From the NCBI GenBank assembly GCA_964410485.1, contig CAYPHJ010000040.1:1-39964 (forward strand): DNA of 39,964 nt, read 5' to 3'. Position 1 is the first letter of the stretch; each line of letters starts with the position of its first letter. Position numbers and translations under genes: made by a program. This DNA is from CAYPHJ01 sp964410485. Its GTDB lineage: Bacteria > Desulfobacterota > Binatia > UBA9968. Below, piece by piece: positions 1-7,821 of the stretch. Under the pieces are notes generated by a model. That model did not search any database and was not told the origin of the DNA. It saw only the letters and a program-made list of their open reading frames with translations.

Positions 1-33
1 CTGGTTGATTTGTAGTCGCGCAAAACAATCGCG

Positions 34-1020
34 TCACCGGGTCATGTGGGGCTTGAGAACATCCCAATGCTTTTTGAACTGTCCTCCTGCTTCTTCGAGG
101 AGGCTGCGCGCGCCCTGAGGCCCGACCGGCGCCACCGTTAGTCCGGCGCTCTCCATGGCCTTTACGAAAGCTGGCTCTTGCGCTGCCTTGGCCAAGGCAT
201 CCGAGAGTACCTTCACTCGATCCTTCGGAGTCCCGGGAGGCGCGGCATACATACGGTAGGTCATTCCCAGGGAGGCGACTTCAGGATAGCCCAACTCCAG
301 AGCAGTAGGAACATCTGGAAAGACAGTTGGGACCCGCTCGGTGCCGATGACCAGCAGCCCGCGTGCGTCGCCTGCGAGGACATGGGAGCGCCAGGTCGCC
401 GGCGCGAGAACCGCAAAGTCCAGCTCCCCCCGGACCACGGCTACCGCAATCGGAGCTGCGCCAAGATAACCGAGCACAGACGGGAGTTGAAGCCCGAGGC
501 GCTCAGCCAACAAGATGGTCGGCGTGAAGCTCACACTAAAGACGTCGCCGGCGCCGTGATGCAAAGGCCTCTTTCGCGCTTCCTCGACGAACTGCTTAAA
601 ATTCTGGAATGGCGACTTGGTGGATACAACGAGGACTAACGGGTTGCCGGAAGTCTTCGCCAACCACTCGAATTTGCCCACCTGATACGGGACCTCGCGT
701 ACCATTCCGGGCAATACCAAAAAATGCGGCATGGTGGAAATCAGCAGGGTATGACCGTCCGGGTTCGAGCGATAGACAAGACTGGCGCCGATCGCTCCTC
801 CTCCGCCGGGTATGTTTTTAACGATAACGGGAACGCCGAGATGCTTTGGCAGCAATCGAGCCATGACGCGCGCCTCATAATCCGTCCCGCCTCCCGGCGC
901 GAAATTAACACCAAGCGTTATCGGTTTGGTGGGAAACGCTTCGACCTTGCTCACCAATCCTGTGATGGCCAATAGAGTTGCGCTGAAGCCGATCACCGCT
1001 GCCACAACCCATTTTTGCAT
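34..1020 (-). CDS. TTT (Bug/TctC-family) substrate-binding protein, orphan
   Basis: This is a periplasmic receptor of the tripartite tricarboxylate transporter type, 328 aa, close to the usual 320-330 aa. Residues 1-28 form a signal peptide (charged start, hydrophobic core, ending near VEA). The typical first-lobe motif APGGGTDYEAR and the NIPGGGGAIGA loop are present, followed by NPDGHTLL. The C-terminal lobe has the family sequence DVPTALELGYPEV. The start is supported by an AGGAGGG ribosome-binding site just upstream. No TctA or TctB gene lies beside it, so it probably works with a transporter encoded elsewhere, such as the tctBA pair at 14.9-17.1 kb. The ligand is unknown; Bug proteins generally bind carboxylates. 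Confidence 0.93.
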   Translation of the reverse strand: MQKWVVAAVIGFSATLLAITGLVSKVEAFPTKPITLGVNFAPGGGTDYEARVMARLLPKHLGVPVIVKNIPGGGGAIGASLVYRSNPDGHTLLISTMPHFLVLPGMVREVPYQVGKFEWLAKTSGNPLVLVVSTKSPFQNFKQFVEEARKRPLHHGAGDVFSVSFTPTILLAERLGLQLPSVLGYLGAAPIAVAVVRGELDFAVLAPATWRSHVLAGDARGLLVIGTERVPTVFPDVPTALELGYPEVASLGMTYRMYAAPPGTPKDRVKVLSDALAKAAQEPAFVKAMESAGLTVAPVGPQGARSLLEEAGGQFKKHWDVLKPHMTR

Positions 1021-1536
1021 GATGGCCCTCCTTTTCGCTCGTTCTTCCTTAAGGCGTTAGGATGTCTATTGTCAACAGAGTAAAGTTGGGTGCTTCTGGA
1101 TTGACCCAACCTACTCAGTAAATTGGCTAGCCGGGTGCATCAAAAATCAGACCCGGTGTCGCAGCCGTGGGATCACACCAAGATGGTGGAAGACGCTTTC
1201 CGGCAGCACGCGAACGAAATCAAGTGTGACGGGAGTAAAGGAAGAGTTTGATCAGCGAAAGAAGCTACTGCTCGTCCCTGGTCTATGCCATGGACAACGA
1301 ATAGAACTGCGCATATCATCAGTTACTTCGCGGCAGGTAGATCTGGTTGTGCGCTCTTACGCCGCACCAAAGTCAAAATGAGGCCGGCTCCGGTCGCTGC
1401 GGCTCATTCAGATGCTGATGGGTTGAAGGGCTTGTGATGAAATGGATCCAGCTCTTTTTAGGCCTTCTGAAGATCCGCGGAATCGGAGTACTCCGCCAGC
1501 AAGTCACCGGCGGAGTACCGGTCCGTTGAGGGAGGC
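1021..1536. other. Intergenic region without a recognisable gene
   Basis: About 516 bases lie between the 5' end of the receptor gene (minus strand) and the 3' end of the hemerythrin gene (minus strand). I see no convincing ORF, RNA gene or transposon end. The only clear structure is the hairpin at 1488-1518, listed separately. Confidence 0.6.
1488..1518 (-). terminator. Perfect 10-bp hairpin after hemerythrin gene
   Basis: The arms GTACTCCGCC (1488-1497) and GGCGGAGTAC (1509-1518) are perfectly complementary around an 11-nt loop. They sit 19 bases past the hemerythrin stop codon. A T-run is missing on both strands, so this may be a transcript-end stabilising hairpin and not a classical intrinsic terminator. 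Confidence 0.4.
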
Positions 1537-1971
1537 TCAGCTTGCTTTGCGCTGCCCCTTGGCGGCTTGGAGCTGATCGCCTAGCTTGTTGAGCTCCTGT
1601 GAACTCACGAGCTGGCGGATCCTGGGAAACATCTTTCCCTCCTCTTCTTCCTCGGCGTGATGCTGGACGTTTTCGATCAGCTCTTCAAGCTTGCTCTCGA
1701 ACTCGCCGACGTCGGAAGAATTCTCCATCTCTTTGAGGAGAGTCTTCACTTTTTGGTGTTCTTCGAGAGACTCCCGGACCATGTCTTTAAGCTCGTCGTA
1801 TTTCTGCATGGCGGGATAAAAGACACTCTCCTCTATGTGCGTATGCATCTCAAGCTCAGTCTTGATCTTATCGAAAATCGCTTCCTGCTCGGTCCCTTCA
1901 GTAGTTTCCGCTTGCTCGAATAACTCCATGACATTTTCGTGGTCTTGTTGCAGAAGTTCTAAAGCATCCAT
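1537..1971 (-). CDS. Hemerythrin HHE domain protein
   Basis: This is a small four-helix-bundle protein (144 aa) predicted to hold a di-iron centre that binds O2 or other small ligands. The metal-ligand pattern is visible: H11 in QQDHENV, H45 followed by E48 in THIEESVFYP, H72 in LEEHQK, and H105 with E109 in QHHAEEEEEGKMFP. It lacks a signal peptide and membrane segment, so it is cytoplasmic. A strong AGGAGGT ribosome-binding site precedes the ATG. The highly acidic composition and single domain match stand-alone bacterial HHE proteins, whose roles range from oxygen or NO handling to iron metabolism. The specific role here cannot be read from the sequence. Confidence 0.93.
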   Translation of the reverse strand: MDALELLQQDHENVMELFEQAETTEGTEQEAIFDKIKTELEMHTHIEESVFYPAMQKYDELKDMVRESLEEHQKVKTLLKEMENSSDVGEFESKLEELIENVQHHAEEEEEGKMFPRIRQLVSSQELNKLGDQLQAAKGQRKAS

Positions 1972-2232
1972 TTGACACCTCCTGCGCGCAGGCTAACGCA
2001 ATAAGCACGCCAAGGAGCAAAGCGCGAAATTTGTCAGCTCTCGTTCAAAACCGTTGAGGAAGTGGGATTTATCAGCCTTGGGCTGTCCCACATCTGCTCG
2101 GGCTTTTGACCGCGACCGGCGTGGGCGTCGCTCTCTGTGCGGTCGTCGTCGGCAAGTTGCATACGGACTCCGAGCCGTGGGAGATTCGCTAGAGATCCCT
2201 TCGGGAGGGCGTGAAGGTCCGCGGAGATCACG

Positions 2233-3168
2233 ATGAACCCTAATGATATTCTGATCGGCACTTCCGGTTACTCCTATCCCGGTCCTCCTCCGAAGGGCTG
2301 GTCGGGGGTTTTTTATCCTGAGCGCAAGGGCAAAGGATTCGACGAGGTCGAATACTACGCGCAGATTTTCAAGGCGGTGGAGATCAATTCCACGTTTTAC
2401 AGGCCGCCGTCCGAGGCTATGACCAAACGGTGGGTTGGGAAAACGCCGGCCGATTTTACGTTTGCTTTAAAACTCTGGCAGAAGTTTACGCATCCGAGGA
2501 AAATTGGCCGAAAGGGCTTGGACGAGCAGTGGGAAGCAGTGACAGAAAGGGACTTCGACCAGTTTCGTACCGGCATCTTGCCTTTGGCGGAGGCCGGAAA
2601 GCTCGGCGCGCTTCTCCTGCAGTATCCAGCCGGGTTTCACTGCACACCCGAGAACACGGACAAAATCGCCGCTACATTAAGATGGTTTTACGACTATACA
2701 AAGGTTGTCGAGCTTCGGCACAGGAGCTGGAGCGAAAAGGCGTCTGAGTTAAAGGCGATTCTCCAGGACAATAGAGCGGGTGGTGTGCTCATTGACGAGC
2801 CCAAGTTTGCGACCTCGATTCGCCAGGGTGGCGAGGCAATAGCAGACATATTCTACTTCCGAGCGCACGGCCGCAACGCAAGAGCGTGGTGGAGCCACAA
2901 AGAGCCCTGGGAGCGCTATGACTATTTCTATTCACGGGGCGAAATAAAGAAGATGGCAGAAGGGATAAAAGCTGCGACGAGCAAGCCAGGTGTCAAGAAG
3001 GCCTTCGTGTTTTTCAATAATCACGCCCGCGCGAGCTCGGCGGCCAATGCCATAATGCTCTCTCAGGAATTGGGAATAAGGCTCAAAGCCATGCCCAACG
3101 AAGCCATGCTAGCGAAATTTCCGGAACTGGCACGCGGGAGGGAGGTTACGCCCGGAGATCAGGGATGA
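2233..3168 (+). CDS. DUF72 (YecE-like) family protein
   Basis: A 311-aa TIM-barrel-like protein of the DUF72/YecE family. Characteristic stretches are IGTSGYSYPG at the N-terminus, VFYPER, YYAQIFKAVEINSTFYRPPS, FALKLWQKFTHPRK, ELRHRSW and FFNNHARASSAANA near the end. The ATG follows a GGAG ribosome-binding site (GCGGAGATCACG). The biochemical role of the family is not firmly established. Its last 10 bases overlap the 3' end of the convergent EEP-family gene. The 261 bases upstream, up to the hemerythrin start, hold no credible gene. Confidence 0.92.
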   Translation: MNPNDILIGTSGYSYPGPPPKGWSGVFYPERKGKGFDEVEYYAQIFKAVEINSTFYRPPSEAMTKRWVGKTPADFTFALKLWQKFTHPRKIGRKGLDEQWEAVTERDFDQFRTGILPLAEAGKLGALLLQYPAGFHCTPENTDKIAATLRWFYDYTKVVELRHRSWSEKASELKAILQDNRAGGVLIDEPKFATSIRQGGEAIADIFYFRAHGRNARAWWSHKEPWERYDYFYSRGEIKKMAEGIKAATSKPGVKKAFVFFNNHARASSAANAIMLSQELGIRLKAMPNEAMLAKFPELARGREVTPGDQG

Positions 3169-4274
3169 TGGACACCATCAAGGCCTTTAATCTTTTCAGT
3201 CGCCTCCGCTTCATCGGCCGTGTCTGCTTCGGGTGCTTCTTGCTCCTGTTCGGCATCGGGCTCGTAGCTCAGAGCAATGTACATCGGGAAGTGGTCGGAG
3301 CCAAAGTGCGGCAGCCGCCGTAGCTCAATGAGTCTGAAGTGAGTCGAGTGGAAAAAATGATCCAGCGGACAGCGCATGAACGGATAACTCACGTGAAAGG
3401 AGTTGTACAACCCGCGACCGATACGCGGATCGAGTAGCCCGCTGATTCTTTGGAACAAAAAGCTCGTTCGCGACCAGCCGACATCGTTCAAGTCGCCCAG
3501 AACGATCACCGGCATCCTTTGTCGCGCGGCCTCTCTGCCCACCAACAGCAATTCAGCATCCCGCTCGGCGGATCGCGGGTTTTCCTGGGGCACCGGCGGC
3601 TTTGGATGGAGGCAGTAAAGCCGAACTCGTGTTCCAGCCGGTAATCTGAGAGCGGCGCGAATCGACGGCACCCCCTCGTCAACCAAGAACCGAACTTTCG
3701 GCTCGACAAGCTCCAGCTTTGAGTAAAGAATCATGCCATAGGTGTTGTCTTGCGGCTGGTAAACGGTAAAGGGGTATGTGCGTTGAAGCTCGCCAAGCTC
3801 CCTTTGCCACCACTCGTCTGTTTCCACGGCGAGAACAACGTCCGGATCCGTTTGGCAGATGATTTGTCGCAGGCCCGCAGCATTGCGGTTTTGCATTCTC
3901 ACGTTGGCGATCAGTAAGCTCAAGTTCCTGTCTTTGTCGGACCGCCTAGCCGCCTGAACCTGCTTGCGAGCAAAGAGGGTGTACGGGTAAATCATGTAGC
4001 CCTGATAGGCCACAGCCACGCCCAGAATCGCACGCAGAGCGTTACTGTTCATCCCGGGATTCGTCCTGAAAATAATATCCCCGGCCAAAGCCAGAGCGCC
4101 GACCAAGGCGATCTGCGCGCGGGGAAAGTCGAAGACCCTGATCCACCACGCCTGATGGCGCATAAGAGGCAGCAGGGTGGCCGTTACTGCCGCCACACTC
4201 GCGGCCGTTAGAAGAGTTTTTCCCAATCGTTCCACGTCAGAGAGTAAAGCCCTTTTATTCCCGGTCCGGGTCAA
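3159..4274 (-). CDS. Endonuclease/exonuclease/phosphatase (EEP) family protein, membrane-anchored
   Basis: A 371-aa protein with two or three N-terminal hydrophobic segments (about residues 20-110) followed by an EEP hydrolase domain. Catalytic motifs are in order: IANVRMQN, AVETDEWW (metal-binding Glu), CLHPKPP, VLGDLNDVGW (Asp/Asn), CPLDHFF and the terminal GSDHFPMY. This arrangement resembles YafD-type membrane-associated EEP proteins. The substrate could be a phosphodiester, a phospholipid or a nucleic acid. The start is a TTG, supported by GAGGTGAT six bases upstream. The C-terminal tail of about 40 residues is acidic (EQEQEAPEADTADEAEATE) and probably disordered. The gene end overlaps that of the DUF72 gene by 10 bases. 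Confidence 0.88.
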   Translation of the reverse strand: MTRTGNKRALLSDVERLGKTLLTAASVAAVTATLLPLMRHQAWWIRVFDFPRAQIALVGALALAGDIIFRTNPGMNSNALRAILGVAVAYQGYMIYPYTLFARKQVQAARRSDKDRNLSLLIANVRMQNRNAAGLRQIICQTDPDVVLAVETDEWWQRELGELQRTYPFTVYQPQDNTYGMILYSKLELVEPKVRFLVDEGVPSIRAALRLPAGTRVRLYCLHPKPPVPQENPRSAERDAELLLVGREAARQRMPVIVLGDLNDVGWSRTSFLFQRISGLLDPRIGRGLYNSFHVSYPFMRCPLDHFFHSTHFRLIELRRLPHFGSDHFPMYIALSYEPDAEQEQEAPEADTADEAEATEKIKGLDGVHHP

Positions 4275-4429
4275 CTAACATCACCTCAATTGGCTAGGTG
4301 CGCGCCGGACTTCTAAAAGACGAGCAGCCTCGAAGTCTTCATGTCGCCCGGTCACATTAAACGTGGAGCGGCTGCGCCGCAACCAAGATTCGGAGTATTT
4401 TTCCCGTGCAAAGGAGAGGGGGTACTTAC

Positions 4430-4996
4430 ATGGCCATACGCGGCAAGACGGGACGAATCACTGTGTGTGCTATCGCGGCGCTTTTCCTCGTCGCGTTTGG
4501 CTGCGAGCCGGAGGGCGGGCTGCGCAGACCTGATGTGCACTATGAGCCCACGGCCCCGGATGTGGTGCAGGTGATGTTGCGTCTGGCTAACGTGAAAGCC
4601 GGCGATATAGTGTATGACCTGGGATGTGGTGATGGGCGTATAGTCATCGCAGCGGTGCGCCAGTTTGATGCGCGCGGCGTTTGCGTCGATATCGATCCGG
4701 AGCGCATCGCAGATAGCCAGGAGAACGCGCGCGCGGCCGGGGTGGCCGATCGCATCCAATTCCTGAATCAGGATCTCTTCAAGACAGATATTAGCAGCGC
4801 CACCGTGGTCATGCTGTTTCTCTCGCGCGAGCTCAATTTGAAACTGCGCCCCAAGCTTCTGAAAGAGCTCAGCCCGGGGACGCGCATTGTCTCGCATTGG
4901 CACGATATGGGTGACTGGGAGCCGCAACAAACGGTACGCGTTCAGAGCGAGCGGCGAGAGCGCTCGGTTTATCTTTGGACCGTTCCGGCGCGCTGA
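4430..4996 (+). CDS. SAM-dependent methyltransferase with lipoprotein signal
   Basis: A 188-aa class I methyltransferase fold. Motif I is YDLGCGDGRIVIA, motif II ends with CVDIDPERI, and the later segment LNQDLFKTDIS matches the family of signal-bearing small methyltransferases whose domain begins near YEPTAPDVVQVML. I chose the ATG at 4430, not an upstream in-frame codon at 4406, because AAGGAGAGG lies about 15 bases before it. The resulting N-terminus is a lipoprotein signal: basic MAIRGKTGR, a hydrophobic stretch, then LVAFGC with a candidate lipidated cysteine at residue 25. An exported SAM-dependent enzyme is odd because SAM is cytoplasmic. The substrate is unknown. Confidence 0.85.
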   Translation: MAIRGKTGRITVCAIAALFLVAFGCEPEGGLRRPDVHYEPTAPDVVQVMLRLANVKAGDIVYDLGCGDGRIVIAAVRQFDARGVCVDIDPERIADSQENARAAGVADRIQFLNQDLFKTDISSATVVMLFLSRELNLKLRPKLLKELSPGTRIVSHWHDMGDWEPQQTVRVQSERRERSVYLWTVPAR

Positions 4997-5018
4997 GTTG
5001 CCGGGGCAGCGGTTCGGA

Positions 5019-6989
5019 CTACCAGCTTTTCGGCGGCGGTTTTGCGTGCAGCGGCTCCAAAGATCCGCGTGCGCGTTGAACGTATCCCGCGATGTCGCTG
5101 TCATTGAGTGATTGTATTTGCAAATAATCGCCGTGTTCGGCAACCAGCTTGACCCAGGTGCCTGGTTGGAGAGTGGCGGTGATCGCCGCATCGGGTCGTG
5201 GCCGGTTCCGAACCGCGGAAGTGGTTATTACCTCAAAGTAAGCTTCACTGGGGCCTATACGTGCGGCTCTTTCCAAAAGCTGATCGTCGGCTGCGCCTGC
5301 ACTGGATTTTACCGCCATGGGCTGCCGGCTCATCGGGGAGAGAGTTACGCGCAACGGTTCAAAGTGCCCGTGTGCGCGTTGAACGTATCCCGCGATGTCG
5401 CTGTCATTGAGTGATTGGATTTGCAAATAATCGCCGTGTTCGGCGACCAGCTTGACCCAGGTGCCTGGTTGGAGAGTGGCGGTGATCGCCGCATCGGGTC
5501 GTGGCCGGTTCCGAACCGCGGAAGCGCTCATCACCTCGAGGTAAGCTTCTCTCGGAGTGAGCGCTTGGTTGTTTTCTGCGGTCCCAACATCAGCTCGGCT
5601 TCTCTTTGTTTCTAACCTAGAGGAATCGGGTCGCAACGATTGGCTACTAGCTGATCTCGTGGTCTGTCGCAGATGTCTGGTGCCCTCCAGTGGAGTCGAA
5701 TGAACCGAATTGGTTGTGGCATCCGTTTTTATCGCCGCTGAATCCTTCTCACGCGGCGCGGGCATTGGTTGCGCGGAATTAGAGCGCTCACCGCGAAAGC
5801 TCTTACCGGGCTGTTGTGACTGTGCACTCGGCAGGCTCACGACATCGTGCTCAAAGGCTTGCGGAAGGATGCTGGAGCTTTCTTCGCTCACAAACGGGGA
5901 TTGTGACCGATTGATTTGGTGCGAATAAAAAAGCAAACCTGTAGCGGTCAAGGTCGTAAGGGAGAGCAGCGTGACAAGCCCGAGCCAGGGGCGATTTTGC
6001 GGGCCGACGGCGGTACGGTTAATCGCGATCGCGCGGGGATGATCGGGGATGGGACCGGGTGTGATGGGTTGCCATGTCTCAGTCAAATCAGCGGTCTCGA
6101 GGCTCCGGTCCGCGCCTGATTGTCGTCCATTGCTGGTAGCGGTCGGCTGGTTCGTCAATTCGACCTGCGTGCCTGTCGGCTCATGAAGCTGCAGATTCCG
6201 AGCGACTCGGTCCACCATCGCTGCTGTAACGACTTTACTTTTTGCGTGCCAGGCACACTCCAGGGCATTATCGCAAATCACATTGATAACACGCGGAATA
6301 CCGCGGGCGTAGGCTGCAATGTTTTGAATCGCGCGCGACTCAAAGAGCTGTTCTCCTCCGTAGCCGGCAACGTGCAGTCTCGTAAGGATATATGGACCGA
6401 CCTCAGCATTACCAAGAGGCGTGAGCCGCCGCCGCAGAATGACCCGCTGCTTCAATTGCCACAGCGCAGACCCATCGAGTTTTGTATCGAGTTCCGGCTG
6501 CCCCACGAGCACGATCTGGAGCAGTTTGTCACTGTCGGTTTCGAAGTTGGAAAGAAGGCGAATCTCCTCGAGCAAGTCATGACTCAGGTCTTGCGCCTCG
6601 TCGATGATCAGCGAGACGATACGGCGTTCCCCGAGTTGTTGGAGCAAGAAATCATTGAGCTGCGCGGTCAATGAGACTCTATCGTCGCCGAGCGGAGTCA
6701 ACCCTAAATCATGCAGAACCGTTCGGAGCAGACCAGCAAACGTCACCCGGGTATTGTTAAAGATAAAGGCGGTGCGGACGGCTGGACTCAGGCTGCGCAT
6801 TAACAGACGCAGCAGCACGGTCTTGCCGGTTCCCGCTTCGCCGGTGATCACTATAAAGCCCTTGCGCGCCTCGATTCCGTAGCGAAGAGTCGCGAGGGCC
6901 TCTTGGTGAACAGAGTGATTGTAAAAAAAGCGAGGGTCGGGTGTGACGTTAAACGGCGGCTCGCGAAAGCCAAAGTACTCGTATTCCAT
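5019..6989 (-). CDS. ExeA/GspA-like AAA ATPase with two C-terminal SH3 repeats
   Basis: About 656 aa from the ATG at 6989. I prefer this start because the family begins YFGFREPPFNVTPDPRFFY. The N-terminal AAA domain has Walker A GEAGTGKT (residues 50-57), Walker B SLIIDE (D130, E131) and the Q-rich DEAQDLS that follows. A low-complexity linker comes next, then a single transmembrane helix (about 335-355) and a periplasmic region of about 300 aa. That region ends in two nearly identical bacterial SH3 domains (about 481-545 and 582-646) containing AVRNRPRPDAAITATLQPG. ExeA/GspA proteins use such an architecture to bind peptidoglycan and help assemble secretion machinery; that is the likely role. 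No other secretion genes are nearby. The lipoprotein gene at 7106-7513 lies upstream on the same strand. Confidence 0.9.
   Translation of the reverse strand: MEYEYFGFREPPFNVTPDPRFFYNHSVHQEALATLRYGIEARKGFIVITGEAGTGKTVLLRLLMRSLSPAVRTAFIFNNTRVTFAGLLRTVLHDLGLTPLGDDRVSLTAQLNDFLLQQLGERRIVSLIIDEAQDLSHDLLEEIRLLSNFETDSDKLLQIVLVGQPELDTKLDGSALWQLKQRVILRRRLTPLGNAEVGPYILTRLHVAGYGGEQLFESRAIQNIAAYARGIPRVINVICDNALECAWHAKSKVVTAAMVDRVARNLQLHEPTGTQVELTNQPTATSNGRQSGADRSLETADLTETWQPITPGPIPDHPRAIAINRTAVGPQNRPWLGLVTLLSLTTLTATGLLFYSHQINRSQSPFVSEESSSILPQAFEHDVVSLPSAQSQQPGKSFRGERSNSAQPMPAPREKDSAAIKTDATTNSVHSTPLEGTRHLRQTTRSASSQSLRPDSSRLETKRSRADVGTAENNQALTPREAYLEVMSASAVRNRPRPDAAITATLQPGTWVKLVAEHGDYLQIQSLNDSDIAGYVQRAHGHFEPLRVTLSPMSRQPMAVKSSAGAADDQLLERAARIGPSEAYFEVITTSAVRNRPRPDAAITATLQPGTWVKLVAEHGDYLQIQSLNDSDIAGYVQRARGSLEPLHAKPPPKSW
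5052..5549. repeat. Direct duplication of SH3-coding DNA (2 x about 195 bp, 303-bp offset)
   Basis: Bases 5052-5246 and 5355-5549 are near-identical in the ExeA-like gene. The central 150 bases differ at only a couple of positions, for example TGTATTTG against TGGATTTG. The offset of 303 bases is exactly 101 codons, so the reading frame is kept. The intervening linker is not duplicated within the window. Confidence 0.95.
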
Positions 6990-7105
6990 ATTACTTACGC
7001 CATCGGGTCCGAATGATCGCCGCGGGCATCTCGCCCGCTCGGCGCTGAAGATCGTCTGCACGGTTAGAGCCGGAATTGCGTCGCACGGGAAAGCTGAGAA
7101 TGTCC

Positions 7106-7513
7106 TTATCGCCCTGTGGCGTTCCTGTCGTTCATCCGGATCAAGTCCGCGTACTGCTCGCCACGCGAATTTCGATCGAGCCGAAGCAAAATCAAATCGC
7201 CGCGGCGTAGATCCGCCACGCGCAACTGCCGTTCGCGATTATAAACGGTGGTCGCCGAGTCGTACTTGACAACTATCATTTGTCCCTCGGTCGTGCGGAG
7301 ATGAATGTCGTTGCGGGCCTCATCAATCCGTTCTACCGTTCCGATAATTTCCTGGCGTCCTCTATCGCTGGGAACGGCTCGTTCCCGGCTGGTTCGGCTG
7401 AGCTCGCCTGTGGGATCAATGTGAGGCCTTCCGACAAGAGCGATGTGCTCACAACCCCAGAGCGCCAGCATCAAAGGAAGAACGAAAGCGACCCCAATTC
7501 GATTAGTGCTCAT
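7106..7513 (-). CDS. Small lipoprotein of unknown function
   Basis: A 135-aa protein with a lipoprotein signal peptide. A hydrophobic stretch after MSTNR ends in LALWGC, with the candidate lipidated cysteine at position 21. The mature part has a short polar segment and then a compact beta-rich domain of about 75 aa (IIGTVERIDEARNDIHLRT, VVKYDSATTVY, LRRGDLILLRL). It resembles the small OB-like domains of DUF5666-type lipoproteins, but I do not assign it firmly. A strong AAGGAGGAG site precedes the ATG. It lies 116 bases upstream of the ExeA-like ATPase on the same strand, so the two may be co-transcribed and act at the envelope. Confidence 0.8.
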   Translation of the reverse strand: MSTNRIGVAFVLPLMLALWGCEHIALVGRPHIDPTGELSRTSRERAVPSDRGRQEIIGTVERIDEARNDIHLRTTEGQMIVVKYDSATTVYNRERQLRVADLRRGDLILLRLDRNSRGEQYADLIRMNDRNATGR

Positions 7514-7658
7514 CGATAATCTCCTCCTTGGTCAATGTCGTGAGCAACTCGAATGCCAACAAGCATATGGCGTAAACCGCAGTTTACCGCGGAGTCATGT
7601 ATCATTTTTGAGACAATCTTCTTAACCCTCGGGAGCGGAAGCTAGCACTGCCCATGTC

Positions 7659-7688
7659 TTGACATAAGTTGATTCGTAGAGCAACGAT
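7659..7688 (+). promoter_or_regulatory. Weak sigma70-like promoter candidate
   Basis: TTGACA at 7659-7664 is a perfect -35 match. The best -10 candidate, AACGAT at 7683-7688 (18-bp spacer), matches only about half of TATAAT. It would serve the receptor gene that starts at 7822. Confidence 0.25.
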
Positions 7689-7711
7689 ACAGCTCGTTTC
7701 GCCCCGTGCAG

Positions 7712-7739
7712 ATCGTAAAGGCTCTATCGTAAAGGCTCT
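7712..7739. repeat. 14-bp tandem duplication
   Basis: The word ATCGTAAAGGCTCT occurs twice head to tail, 82 bases before the receptor start. It could be replication slippage or a tandem regulator site. Confidence 0.85.
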
Positions 7740-7821
7740 AAGGAGTAGGGTACGCAGGTTTTGGTAAGGGTGTTACATAAAGCAAAAAAAACCGAGGAAG
7801 GATCTCAAAGGAGATGCGACG

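Larger units (their letters stand above)
7514..7821. other. Divergent intergenic region
   Basis: About 308 bases separate the minus-strand lipoprotein gene from the plus-strand receptor gene and should carry promoters for both. It holds a perfect TTGACA box (7659-7664) with only weak -10 candidates, and a 14-bp tandem duplication at 7712-7739. I see no small gene. Confidence 0.5.

Noticed and set aside
3159..3168. Overlap of DUF72 and EEP genes as an error
   Set aside because: A 10-base tail-to-tail overlap is common, and both proteins are complete to their expected ends.
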